The notes under the pieces are model-generated. The model did not search any database. It saw only the letters and a list, made by a program, of their open reading frames with translations, and was not told the DNA's origin. A stretch of 64,000 nt of DNA from Lepturacanthus savala (lineage: Eukaryota > Chordata > Actinopteri > Scombriformes > Trichiuridae). Within the stretch, counting starts at the first letter, position 1; each line of letters starts with the position of its first letter. The position numbers and the translations under genes are program-made. Shown here piece after piece: positions 16,306 through 27,267 of the stretch. The stretch is taken from positions 25,738,988-25,802,987 of the forward strand of contig CM060465.1 in the NCBI GenBank assembly GCA_030544235.1, in the 5' to 3' direction.

Positions 16306-19224
16306 TAAGCATGCAGTAAAATGTAACAGTGTGAGAAAAAAAAACCTGTTTGGTGGTTATTTTAAACATGACCTGACGACACGCTGCTGTTTGTAGGACG
16401 TCAAAAGACAAAAAGGTTGGGAACTGGTTTCATCTTTAATATTGTGTATTGATGTATTTTCAGTGTTTGGTATATTATCCATTGTGTCAAATCTGCACCT
16501 AAAAAGCAACTGAAGCTGTCATATGAAAATACAGCAGAGTAGAAAGTATGTAGTAAGTAGCATCGAATGGAAATATTCAAGCAACAGTACAAGTACCTCA
16601 TAATTAAAGCTGTAGTGAGGGACGTCGGTTTCCCTCTGCTGGAAACAAGAAAGTAATCACACACTGAGTTAAAAAAAAACAAAGGTTATGGCTGTAAAAT
16701 CTTGTTGCACTGTCAGAATTTATCTATTGTGAAACTTAAACCACATTGTGTGAACTTGTTTGAGCCTGGATGAGACTGCTGGTTGTTTTATTTCTAACAT
16801 TATAAGATAAATCTCACCCGAACACCTCATGACATTACATGAATTCCAATAATATTAATTCTGCAGTGAATCAGAAAATCCAAACTTTACTGTCATTTGT
16901 CACTTTTCATTGTTTAGGATATTACTATTAAAAATTAATTTGTATCTAAAGCATTCATGCTGCTGGATATTGACACAAGAGTCATTGTATTCATCACAGA
17001 ATCAGCCTGAGGGGACCCTTTGTATGTAAACCACATTCTTCTCTAATCACTTGTTTGGCTTTGATTTGCTCTCTGGCACCAAAACATGTGCGTTTGAATC
17101 TTTTGTAAATGAGGCTGGTGGCCCCCGCCGCTGCTCCAGTAATTAGACAGCCCCATTCATTCCGATACAATGGGGCAACGGGTACACTGAGGCTCCAGTG
17201 CCGAACAAGCTGCTCACTGACCTTCTCCCAACTGCTCCCAGGACTGTTTTCTGTGATGAGACGGACGTCCTGGGAGGGCTGGGATCGCTGCCCTTGATTG
17301 GTGGAGAGGGGCCACGCTTCCACGGCAACCGGACCACCCATCCCCGGATGGTACAGATTCAGGTAACTTTTTTTTTCTTTTTTTTTTTTCCCGACTGAGA
17401 AATCTGAACACCATGAATTAGAACCTAGAGTTAAGGATCTCTTAGATTATTTTAACTAAGAGCTTGATGTCAAGTAGGCATGTTTGCATTTGTACCCACT
17501 GCCACCTCACACCTGAGACATAATTTCTCGTCAATTTATGAAGTATTTTATTTTTTATTGTAGGTTGAAAAGCAGAAAATAGACTGTGTGCAAGGAATTT
17601 AATTAACCCGGACTCAAAGCGAACAAAATTTAGCCATTCAGTTGTGTTTTTCCTGCTGCAGTGTGACAGGGTTTCTGCTGCTAACTGGCTGTGACTCTGC
17701 AGCAGCTCTATGTGCCCATAGGTCAAGGATTTATTTATTTTTTTTTAATGGAGGTCAACTGACTGTGACTTCTGCAGTGATCTGATTCGTTCTAAAGACC
17801 CCCCCTCCAGACATCTGCTGCAGCTCCTTCTGCAGATCTTTCACATCCAATCTGTTTCACACAGTGAAAGTGAAACCTCTGCAGACCGAAGCCTCGCTTC
17901 CTCATCGGTCTGAAGCTCGGTCCAGAAAAGACAGACAAGAGAAACTCCAGGCTGTTTCTAAAAGGTCCCGCTCCACTGCAGGAGACGTGTTGTTTCAGGA
18001 TGTCTGCTCAAGCCGAGATGCTGGTTTGACGCGTGGTATGTAGAATATGTGCAGTACATGCACCACAGTGGCATTAAATTTGAACATGACCCACTTTTGC
18101 CCTTGGAGAGTTTTTTTCATGGTGATTTAACAACTTCAAAGTTTAAAAAAAAGACAGTGCAGCTGTGATGAGCTGAGAAAAACTTGCAAATTCACAGCAG
18201 TGGAAAATGTTTATTTTCACGCTGCAATATTCAATTTTTATAAAATATTATAAACAAATCTCACATTTGGAGCTAAATCAACAATGAGCTGATCCACTAA
18301 GAAGTCTGTTTCCATAGGCTGATATATCTAATTTCTCCCATTGACTGACTGAGTGAACAGCCAATTGAAATGCAACGGGGGAAACTGAAATATTGGGCCA
18401 AATGGATGCACAAGTTTAAAACAAAAAGGGGAAAAAAACAAGAAACATTAGAGAAAATGGATCAAATTCTGATCATGAAATGATTCATTTTGTGGAGGTT
18501 TTGTGACATCACCATTGATTTCTGTCAATTTATTGTATTTCGCTCACTGTCAGAAGGAGAAGTTTAAAGTCTGGCAGCACAGCATTAACTTTTATTTTGT
18601 AATTACTCTTCTGTTTATTTTTAATGTCACTCAGTAAGCTCGTCTTTGCATGCAATATCTGACCAAAACAGCTTCTTTCCTGGAGCTACACATCAGGAGA
18701 AACACAAATGAAATGGTCTAGTTGACAATGAGTGTGTTGCTTTTCCCTAAAATTTAATTCCGGAGATAAATATCTCACTGAGAATAAAATGACATTTTAA
18801 CGGACTGTCACTCACAGTGACCACTGTGAAGAAATGCTGAATAACAGATCGCATTAAATTACAGAAGCTGCTGGTCAGGACATGAGTGGCCTCCATTCCT
18901 GTCGCCTCTCTGGCTAAATGAATAAAATGTCCCAAACTGCTGAAACAAACACCATCATCTGCAATTAGCCGATGATGGTGTTAGGCTTCTGCTAGCAGAG
19001 TCCAAACGCTCAGGCCAGGATGTCATTGTGTGCTTACCGTGTCTGGGGGCAATCAGGGTGAAAGGTTCAAGATAATAAATCTGTGAATGGGGAAAGGATC
19101 TGAGGGCCCGACCACCCAATTACCGCCATGAAAGAGCCTTTTAACAAACATTTTGAGTCAGCATCCATAATGCATCTGTTCTGATATGAAAAAAAAAGCT
19201 GGAATCTCTTAGCAGATCACAGCC

Positions 19225-19268
19225 TGGCTGCTGCTGCTGCTGCTGCTGTTGTTGTTGTTGTTGTTGCT
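19225..19268. repeat. (CTG)n(TTG)n trinucleotide repeat
   Basis: About seven CTG units run directly into about six TTG units. No coding context is supported. Confidence 0.95.
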
Positions 19269-19939
19269 GGGAGCGGATTTCTAATTGTGCCCCCCCTACC
19301 TTCACCCACTGTCGGCATTGGATGAAATATGGGTAGGGGGGACAGGGAGGGGAGTGAATTCCCTTAGTGAAGCATCAGTTTGGGCAGCGGGGCGTTCAGT
19401 CACAGCCGGTGACCTAGAAATGTTGCTGCAATCCCCAACAAAGGAGGAGAATCAGGACAATAAAGCTCTTATTCCCCTCAATCCCACCCCCTCCATCCAC
19501 CCCAGGATCCAGCAGCTTCCATCTGACAGAGCAGATTATACAGACGGGAGCCCAGACAAGTTGGGCCCGACCGGGGCTGGGGACGGGTCCACCAGGGAGA
19601 GGAGGCGCTCCAAAACTCCACAATACACTGATACCTGCTCAGAGCCCAACGGAGAACACCCACAGCTAGCTGCAGATGAAGAGACGGATGAAGAAATGAG
19701 TGATAACGTTCCTCCCCTGAGACTGCCGGATGTGGAAATAACCAACTGTTTGCTGACAAATTGGACAGATCAGCATAAAAGACGATGATTGCCCGTTTAA
19801 TTGACGTCAACTTGATCATTTTAGCATGACTGACAGTCGTGTTAATATCATCAGACCAGACGAAATATATACATCACATTTTATATTCATGATGAAGATG
19901 AGACAAAATCAATGTCCTGAAGCACTGACTGTGATGAGA

Positions 19940-20225
19940 TGAAATCTACTTTATTAAATAAAAACTTATTTAAAATGTCTCTTTCTTTTTTCACCAAGGT
20001 TTAATCCAGAAGTGCCTTCAATGGATGTTTATTACTTGTAATGTGTGTGTCGGCACTAAATGCGGCGACGCAGCGAGTGCTGGTAAAATGGACTGCCAAT
20101 CAATACACAGTCATTTCACTTGTTAATCTATGTTTCAATAAATATATTCCTGCCTGAAATGCACTGAAAAATAGAATATAAAAATGTATTATTCCTCATA
20201 TTAGATGTCATAGATGTGTCTTTAT
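19940..20225. repeat. Unnamed dispersed repeat, copy 1 (pair with 59.5-59.8 kb)
   Basis: Shared blocks with the copy near 59538-59810 include AATCTACTTT, AATAAAAACTTA, GTCGGCACTAAATGCGG, GCAGCGAGTG, CAGTCATTTCA/TAGTCATTTCA and CACTGAAAAATAGAA, in the same order and strand. There is no open frame and no clear terminus. Confidence 0.65.
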
Positions 20226-21347
20226 GTATATTTACCTGTCTGCTTAAAAAAAATAAAATTTAGCAGCTTACCTAATGTGTTGTGTTTCTGTGAATATCAG
20301 ATCAGGCACCTTTAGCAGTGTAGCATTCCAAATCATCCAGGTAATAATGACATAATACATCTTGAGAAAAAGATGAAATTAATCTATTGGTTTGACTAGA
20401 TTAATTTTTAATTTTATTTTTTTTAAATGACTAAAATGCCAGGACTTTTCATCGCCCAAAATGTGACTAAACAAAAAAAAGAATACACAGTGATTAAATA
20501 TGACTAAAACTAATATAGACACAAGACTAAGACTAAATCTAGCCAACAAAATGAACACTGCTGACAGCTCAAAACACCACGATACCCATGAGTCTTGGGG
20601 GCCGTGGAGAAGAAGCCAGCCAAGGCTCGGCAATCAGAAGAGTCTCGAAATTAAATCGTTTTGTCGTCACTGAACAATATTTGTTTAACTCACTCAAAAA
20701 GTAGCCCAGTAAAATGAAAAGTGAACTGTAAAAATAGCCGGCTGACAGAAACACACCGGATTAGTCACATTTCCTGTCCTGAGTGATCCGCTGTACTCAA
20801 AATGGATCTCTTAAAGTCAGTCTGAGAATAAATGTTACTTCACCACAACTAATCCCGGTTTTTGGGGACAGCGCACAACAGCTGTTATAGAGCCGCGTTC
20901 AGCTCCAGGACGTCATGTCGAACCTGCAGGTCACAGCAGAGACCGGGAAGAGGTTCTGGACATGAAATATTCATGTCACACACAACAGGCCGGCTGTTCG
21001 TCAGAGCAGCTCCGTCACTCCGACACTGGACTCCACTGAAAGACCAGCTGATGCTGACCGGTCCTGAATATGGATGAGGACGTGAAATGCAGCCAAACAT
21101 AAGTTTCGACATAAAATCTCACTGTGCTGTGGAATTCAGCCGCATTCACATAACTAAACAATGACTGTGTGTTTTAGTAGCGAGCCACCGCAATACCCAT
21201 GATTGTTATCTTTTAGGTAGAACACATTATTTATCAGTGTGAAATTGTCTGAACAACATGTACAACAATGAAATATAAGAGGTAACAGTATATTTTACAG
21301 TGGTGGAAGAAGTACTCAGATACTTCACTTAAGCACAGGTAGCAATA

Positions 21348-21349
<2 letters not shown>

Positions 21350-21394
<45 letters not shown>
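21350..21394. repeat. (AT)n microsatellite
   Basis: An uninterrupted run of about 22 AT units, directly after a short dispersed-repeat fragment (agtggtggaagaagtactc...). Confidence 0.97.
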
Positions 21395-21397
<3 letters not shown>

Positions 21398-22647
21398 GTA
21401 ACTCCGCCTGTGATTGATATATTAAATACATGATAATGATTATTACTGATGAGTATTTGCTTGAGCGGCATTTTATTGTTGTAGCTTCTTCAAAGTCAAG
21501 TGAACTTATTATCACTGTATTATTTATATTCCAGTTTCTTTCCAGGACATTCTAGGACCTGTATAATAAAGTTTTACCTGGTAAATCCTTTTTACTGACC
21601 CACAATATCACAAATAACACATTTGCATCAGGGGGCTTTATAATCTCTACAGAAATACAACATCATCATCCTCAGACCCGAACTTTGAATGAGGACAAAC
21701 CTTTTACTTTTGCTTTAATGTGGAAATAAATGGAAGAAGATCTATCTTCCAGGACAGATAGGAAACCAAAAAAATAGAAGAATACAGTAGAAGTAGAATA
21801 CAGAATGGGGGAAAACAGAAGGAAACAATTACAGATCAATTGGAAACATATATTCCTTTGTCATTTTGGACTAAATAAATGAAAATCTTTATATATGCTG
21901 TATGGTAAAATCACATTGCGGCACACAATGGCACATTGTTAATCTATGGATATTGATATCTAAACCTGCAGTAAACAAGAAAAGCTCAAAATGAAACATT
22001 TAAACTGCACCATATTATATTATATATATTATATTTCACCATTTTCAATTTCACCATTTTTTTTACTGTAATGAAATTATAATAATTGTATCCGCTGTGA
22101 TAGTGTGCAGAAGCTCAGTGTGCAGGAGCTGCGTGTCCCTCACATCTCTGCTGTGTGAAATCAGAAACAGCAGTAGGGATGTGATGATGGCAGCTGGCCA
22201 CAGGAGGAGGGAAATGCATCTGACAGCAGAACTGAAAACAGAACAAAACCTCGCCGCCTCGAGGACAGAGAGCTGAATGTGAAGACAGAAACCGAGCGCG
22301 ATCAATCGGTGACACACCGAGCTCCACATAAACCTACTCTGAATGTTTTTTCACTTTAGAAAAAAAAAACAGTTTTAGGTGTTTTAGCTCATGCGGTTAT
22401 TCAGTCTCTGCACACTGCTGAAAAAAAGTAGGGACACCTGCACACTTACTCCAAGCCACAAAATGTAATCAGAGAGATAATTATTCATAAGCCATGTGCA
22501 CCAAAAGGCTGATGAGCTCTATGATGACAGGTGTGGTTTACCATCCATTTTACCCAGGGCCGTATCTGAAATACACTAAATCAAAAGTGAGGCTCTCTGG
22601 ACTGCACCACTAGTGGGTTACACTATAGGAGCCATTTGGAGACACTT

Positions 22648-22815
22648 TCAATTCAATTTTATTAGTATAGCCCCAAATAAACAACATTCCCTGTCCTTAG
22701 ACCTGCGCATCTTACAAGAAAATACTTCACCTTTGACGGGGAGAAAAAGGAAATGAAAAAAAAAACCTCAGGAAGAGTAACAGAGGAGGGATCCCTCTTC
22801 CAGGACGGACAGGCG
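22648..22815. repeat. Relic of a dispersed fish repeat
   Basis: The pattern AATTCAATTTTATTAGTATAG ... AAACCTC ... GAGGGATCCCTCTTCCAGGA resembles a widespread fish interspersed repeat that I recognise only by general appearance. Ends are approximate. Confidence 0.4.
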
Positions 22816-23697
22816 TGCAATAGAAGAAAAACAGACAGGTATTTACTGGTATTTGGTTTACAGACCCATTCTTTACAACAGACAGCGATTTAAAATTTAT
22901 TGATTTGACTTGAAAAAGCCCTTGTTCTGTTTCGGTGTCACCTAAAGAATTCAAGGACACTTTAACAAGGATGTTTCCTTTTTACCAAAATGAATGTATG
23001 CATATAGTCAATGTGGATTTAGGAGCTACTGACGTTTTAATTACTACTTTTTGGGGGGCACAACGGAAGAGGTCGAACGGCCAAGCAACAGAAAGCATCA
23101 AGTTTAAGTCTCATTATCACTCATTCTAATTGTTGGCCAAGAGGGGAAGTTGTGCCTCAGAGTCTAAAGTCCCTGAGGGGCATTATTCATTCATTGCAGC
23201 CGACACAGTGGACTGGTCTGTAGCTGAGTTCATATTTATGGCTCCAAATGTGAATGAAGCTTCAGTCGCTGCCGAGAATGAAGGAAAAACCCCCCCGCCC
23301 ATCACACTACGGCCACGCCCCCTCTGTGTGGACATTATTCACGTTTTAGTCTCGTCAGCATCATAGGAAGTGGTGTTTTTCATCAGTTGGGTTAGTGTGT
23401 TTTAATTAGTGTTATTGTCGTCTTGTTTATATGAAAGTTTGTAGAATTGTGAAGACTGAGCATGTTCGGCTGTAATTTCTGTGGTTCAGTGAACTCACAA
23501 TAGACAGAGATGTGGAGGGATGGAGCTCTGTCACCCCCTGCAGGACAGCAACTTACAGTGAAGCACAGAGTTAAACTATATCAAATCCTTAAACCTAAAA
23601 TTATACATGAACACATGATTAAGTTACCCTCTGTTTTAGTACAGTAGTCCATTTAGCTGATAATATTTCTGTACATTTAGCTTAAATAGGAGGTGAT

Positions 23698-23720
23698 TTA
23701 TTATTATTATTATTATTATT
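23698..23720. repeat. (TTA)n microsatellite
   Basis: A short run of TTA units. It has no relation to a gene that I can see. Confidence 0.9.
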
Positions 23721-25135
23721 TGGAAATGCAAAGCAATAACCTTTCAGTATATTGTAAAGAAAGTGGTTTGACAGGTCATCACGCTCCTGTATCTCTCTGT
23801 GGTCTGTAAACATCTCTGAGAAAACCCAGACCAGTCTGGAAGGTCTCAACCAATCACGGCTCATTTCATGAAGTGGGGCCTAGAGTCTTTTTTAGGTCTG
23901 AAGGTGTATCTGTACTGTAGACTGTAATAGTGGGAGCTCATAGTGAAAAAATAACAATTCCAGCATTGGCATACAACAGTTTATTCAGCTCAACAAAGAA
24001 AGGTAGTCAAAAGGAGCCAAAATAGAATCTAAGAGAGATTCCGACAAAAAAAAAAAATTGGCGAAACGTCTGTAAATCTTGATTCAACATTTGAGTGATG
24101 GAGAAGGCTGTGGGACATCCTGGACTTGAAGTTGGACTCTGAGATTACTGTTAATCTCCGGGACTGGTAAACTGCTAACTTCATTCATCTGTCATTGCTA
24201 AATGTGATGTTACATTATTGTGTTTTGATAGGTTGCTATGGTAATGGTTCCATGAAAATGGGTGATTCATGGTTTCTTATTAATTTAGCATTATGCTAAC
24301 TATGAACACACACTCTGTGGTTAATTTGTTCTTTGTTATTATAATTGTTAGTGGCTTACCGGGTTATTGATGAAAACAGTGATATGTATCTGTGTGGCAG
24401 TAGCTTGCTAGCTTGCGCGTGTGCACAGCAGGCGGAGCAGTGAAGGGGGTTGCTAGAAACACAGAGGAAGGGAAGCGGAGCTGCTTCAGTTTCATGCCAT
24501 CAGGAGTTTCGTGCATGATTTTCAAAGTTCCGTAACCCGGCTTTGAGAAAATTTAAACAGAGGACATTCAGTTCTTCGTCATCTCTGCTTACAGCTAAGT
24601 TGTGTGCAATAAATTCTTTCTTTTAGTAGCCTGATAATGTCCCAGACAGCCCAGACAGATGTCATGGAAAAAAATGTGAGCTGCTTTTTTCTGCGTAGCG
24701 TGTGATTGTAGAATCTGGGAAAAATTTATGACTAACCTCATGGGCCAAAAAAAGAAGGTTCAATAAGTGTAAAATTACATATAAAAAGTTCAACAACTGA
24801 TAAACTCCATATGCTCATATAGACATGATATATAGAAGCAACCTCATTTCATGTATACTGTGCGCTCAAATAATATATAATTCCACATAAAGTTGTATTT
24901 AATCTTATTTAAGGGTTGCAGTTTAATCCTCCATGAATGTAAGTGAGTGAATGAGAGTAAGATATTCAGCTAAACTGAATAAAATATCTTTAATTACAGG
25001 TATAATTACAGGTATTATTACAGGTATAAAACAAAAATAATTCATAAAATACATACACATAAATGAACAAACAGGCTCAAACAACATATTTTAAAATCTG
25101 TTGTAGACAGATCTTTTTGTTCATTTACATTTGCA

Positions 25136-27267
25136 TCACAACTTCAGACAAAGCATTATCATCACCAGCAGCGGTACAGTGAACCTGCCAGGCATGTGGT
25201 ATCCGGCAGAACTCCTTGATTCCAGAACGTTGTCGTGGATGACGTTGAGCGTCATGACCGACCTGCATGGCTCCTCGCTGTAGCACATGCAGTCGAAGCT
25301 GCGGTTGAACCAGTTGATGTCGTCCTGCGAGAGGCCGCCGCTCACAGCGAGGGGGCCGCCGCGACGCTGCCGTTCGATCCTGTAACGGCTCGGGTCGAGA
25401 TGGAGGTAGACCTCATCGTCCCAGCGCTTCCTCACGCAGCGACCTCGGCCCTGGCAGATGGCCTCGCTGCACAGCTGTGTCGCCGTGGAGACGTTCAGGA
25501 TGTAAGGGTTCATGACCTGCTCCAGGTGGAGTCGGGCATCAAGGCAGGAGTCCTGCAGAATACTGAATTAGTTAGTTGTTGCTAATTAAAGTTAATAGCG
25601 GGGTATGTTAAAAGTGACTCTTTCTACCTCTGATTCAGTGACGTTCATGTCTCCCCAGGAAACAACACCGGCCGCGCCGAGAGCAGCAGCTTCTCCGATA
25701 GTGTTGACCAGATCAAACTGTAAAATGCAATAAATGCAACAAGTTAACAATCAAAATGTTAAAAAAAGGAAGTTTAAAGACATTTAGAGAGTGTCTGTGT
25801 AGATTCTCACTCATCCAGGTCATTGTAGTCAAGGGGTTTTTAAAAAGTAGGCAACTGGACTTTTTCTTTGAGCTTGAAGACGTTTCACCTTTCATCCGAA
25901 AGGCTTCTTCAGTTTTAGCCTGATGATGGAAACCAGGAGCTATATCTCTGGATCACAGAGGGTGGAGCTATTGAAGGGTGACCTATGTGACCCTTTGTTA
26001 TGGGATGGGAGGTGTGGTCTATAGCTCCACCCTCTGTGATCCAGAGATATAGCTCCTGGTTTCCATCATCAGGCTAGAACTGAAGAAGCCTTTCGGATGA
26101 AAGGTGAAACGTCTTCAAGCTCAAAGAAAAAGTCCAGTTGCCTACTTTTTAAAAACCCCTTGACATTTAGAGAGTGTTTGTTATCAGTTAATCATGTTTA
26201 GTTTGGTTTCACCAGTCAGTTAATGACTGAAGCACCAGTACTGTTGCTATGGTTACCTGCAGTTTAATACACAGTGCTACAAGTGGTATGGACACACAGA
26301 AACATTCATTGTGTCTGACCTGTGACATGTAGTCGTCGATGCTGTCCTTGTATACAGGGCGGATGTAGGCGTAGACAGGGATGGAGTAGGAGCCGTTGGG
26401 GAGTGCTGACACCCTCATAGCTTCCTGGATGCGATGGCGGACGAACAGCCGGGCCTGCTGGGTGTCTCTGAGCACCACCTCGAGGTAAATGGACGGAAAG
26501 AGCGCAGTGGACTCCCCCCAGAGCCACAGCAGCTCGTCGTTCCTGTCCTTCTCGATGGTGGGACACTCTCCGGTGAAGCCGCCCATGTCCTGGTTGTAGT
26601 CATAGTTGTAGCAGTCGGGGTACAGGTAGTAACCCCACAGCCTGTTGGGCCGCAGCCTCTTCCCGATGCGGATGGATCGGAGGAAGTACCTCTTGGCCGC
26701 CCTTTCGAACACGACCTTCGCCCGGTCCTCCGCCTCCTCGTCGGTCAACGTTGCGTTTTTCTTCTTGACCGTCTCGATGGAGATCTGCCGGTAGATGTCT
26801 TTGCTGCCCCAGTTGCGGATCCACTGCGGCCTCCACTCCTCGAAGTCGAGCACGGCGATGCCCGGCTTGTTGGTGGGGATGTAGTACTCGATGTCCTCCT
26901 CTGCCAGCTCGTGATGCTCCTGCAGGTCCACCAGCTGCGGCAGGCCCTCGTCGTACATCTCGCCAGTGTCTAAGTCCACGTAGGGGAAGATGCCGAAGCG
27001 GTCCGTGTAGAAGATGGAGATGGGCTGGTCGGTGGCCGTTTTCAGCGTGCTGCTGACGAAGTGGAAGTGGGAGAGGTCGAGCGGTATGGCGAAGCGGATG
27101 TCGCACAGCTCGGTCGGGGCGTTCCACATGAACATGAAGGGGAGGTCAGGACGGATGGGAGGGTCTGTCCTCGGTACAGCGTCACCGGACCACAGCATGA
27201 CCGACATGATGATGATGAGGGAGGAGAAGAACTGTTGTTTATCATCAAACAGCTTCATTTTGTCCAT
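25136..27267 (-). CDS. PH-20/HYAL4-type hyaluronidase (spam1/hyal6-like), first of three
   Basis: Coding exons on the minus strand are 27267-26320 (316 codons), 25717-25628 (30 codons) and 25552-25136 (138 codons plus stop), all joined in phase 0, giving 484 aa. Junctions are ...ACAG/gtcaga, ttacag/TTTGAT, CAGAG/gtagaa and ctgcag/GACTCC. The start is ATG 27267; a second ATG at 27258 would also give a signal peptide. It is a GH56 endo-beta-N-acetylhexosaminidase that cleaves hyaluronan. The motif [12 protein letters not shown] carries D141 and E143, matching the PH-20 acid pair D146/E148. [22 protein letters not shown] and the middle-exon [18 protein letters not shown] are family blocks. The last exon holds the Cys-rich EGF-like part and ends in a hydrophobic tail ([12 protein letters not shown]) typical of a GPI signal, so it is probably surface-anchored. 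Similarity is to SPAM1 rather than HYAL4; the exact orthologue is uncertain. Intron 1 carries a palindromic insertion. Confidence 0.93.
25879..25912 (-). ncRNA. Hammerhead-ribozyme-like core (left arm)
   Basis: On the minus strand the segment has CTGAAGA, then a 7-bp hairpin (GCCTTTC / GAAAGGT with loop GGAT), then GAAAC-GTC. This is the layout of a hammerhead core (CUGANGA, stem II, GAAA, very short stem III, cleavage after GUC). The only mismatch between the two arms falls in this copy's stem I and removes one pair. Confidence 0.4.
26080..26113 (+). ncRNA. Hammerhead-ribozyme-like core (right arm)
   Basis: CTGAAGA is at 26080-26086, the stem II hairpin at 26088-26105, GAAA at 26106-26109 and GTC at 26111-26113. 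Stem I can form between 26072-26079 and 26114-26121: three pairs, an A.A mismatch, then four pairs including one G.U. An extra A at 26087 lies between the core and stem II, which departs from the consensus. Activity is not shown. Confidence 0.45.

Larger units (their letters stand above)
12366..25135. other. Intergenic region between gpr37 and the hyaluronidase cluster
   Basis: No gene can be supported in these 12.8 kb. The region starts with the gpr37 3'UTR and contains a Tc1/mariner-like MITE (14547-15058), a hAT-like MITE relic (about 16112-16305), a (CTG)n(TTG)n run, an (AT)n run, one copy of an unnamed repeat (about 19940-20225), a dispersed-repeat relic (about 22648-22815), and two unique GC-richer blocks that could be conserved non-coding elements. 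A tmem229a-like single-exon frame was looked for and not seen. Confidence 0.7.
25795..26161. mobile_element. Penelope-like palindromic insertion with 16-bp target-site duplication
   Basis: Exact direct repeats GACATTTAGAGAGTGT flank it at 25779-25794 and 26162-26177. Inside are two arms in inverted orientation, 25831-25971 and 26021-26161 (141 bp each, one mismatch), separated by 49 bp. The left end has 36 extra bases (CTGTGTAGATTCTCACTCAT...) absent from the right. The sequence GAAGCC...GGTGAAACGTCTTCAAG is one I associate with Penelope-like retroelement termini in fish. It sits in intron 1 of the first hyaluronidase gene. Confidence 0.8.

Noticed and set aside
19285..19788. 167-codon plus-strand open frame
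   Set aside because: It starts at a non-ATG codon; the first ATG leaves about 123 residues of polar, low-information sequence with no domain, splice context or relative that I can name. Kept only as non-coding background.
12366..25135. tmem229a orthologue expected from human gene order
   Set aside because: No long single-exon frame with membrane segments was found on either strand.
26434..26973. 179-codon plus-strand open frame
   Set aside because: Antisense shadow of the first hyaluronidase gene's large exon.
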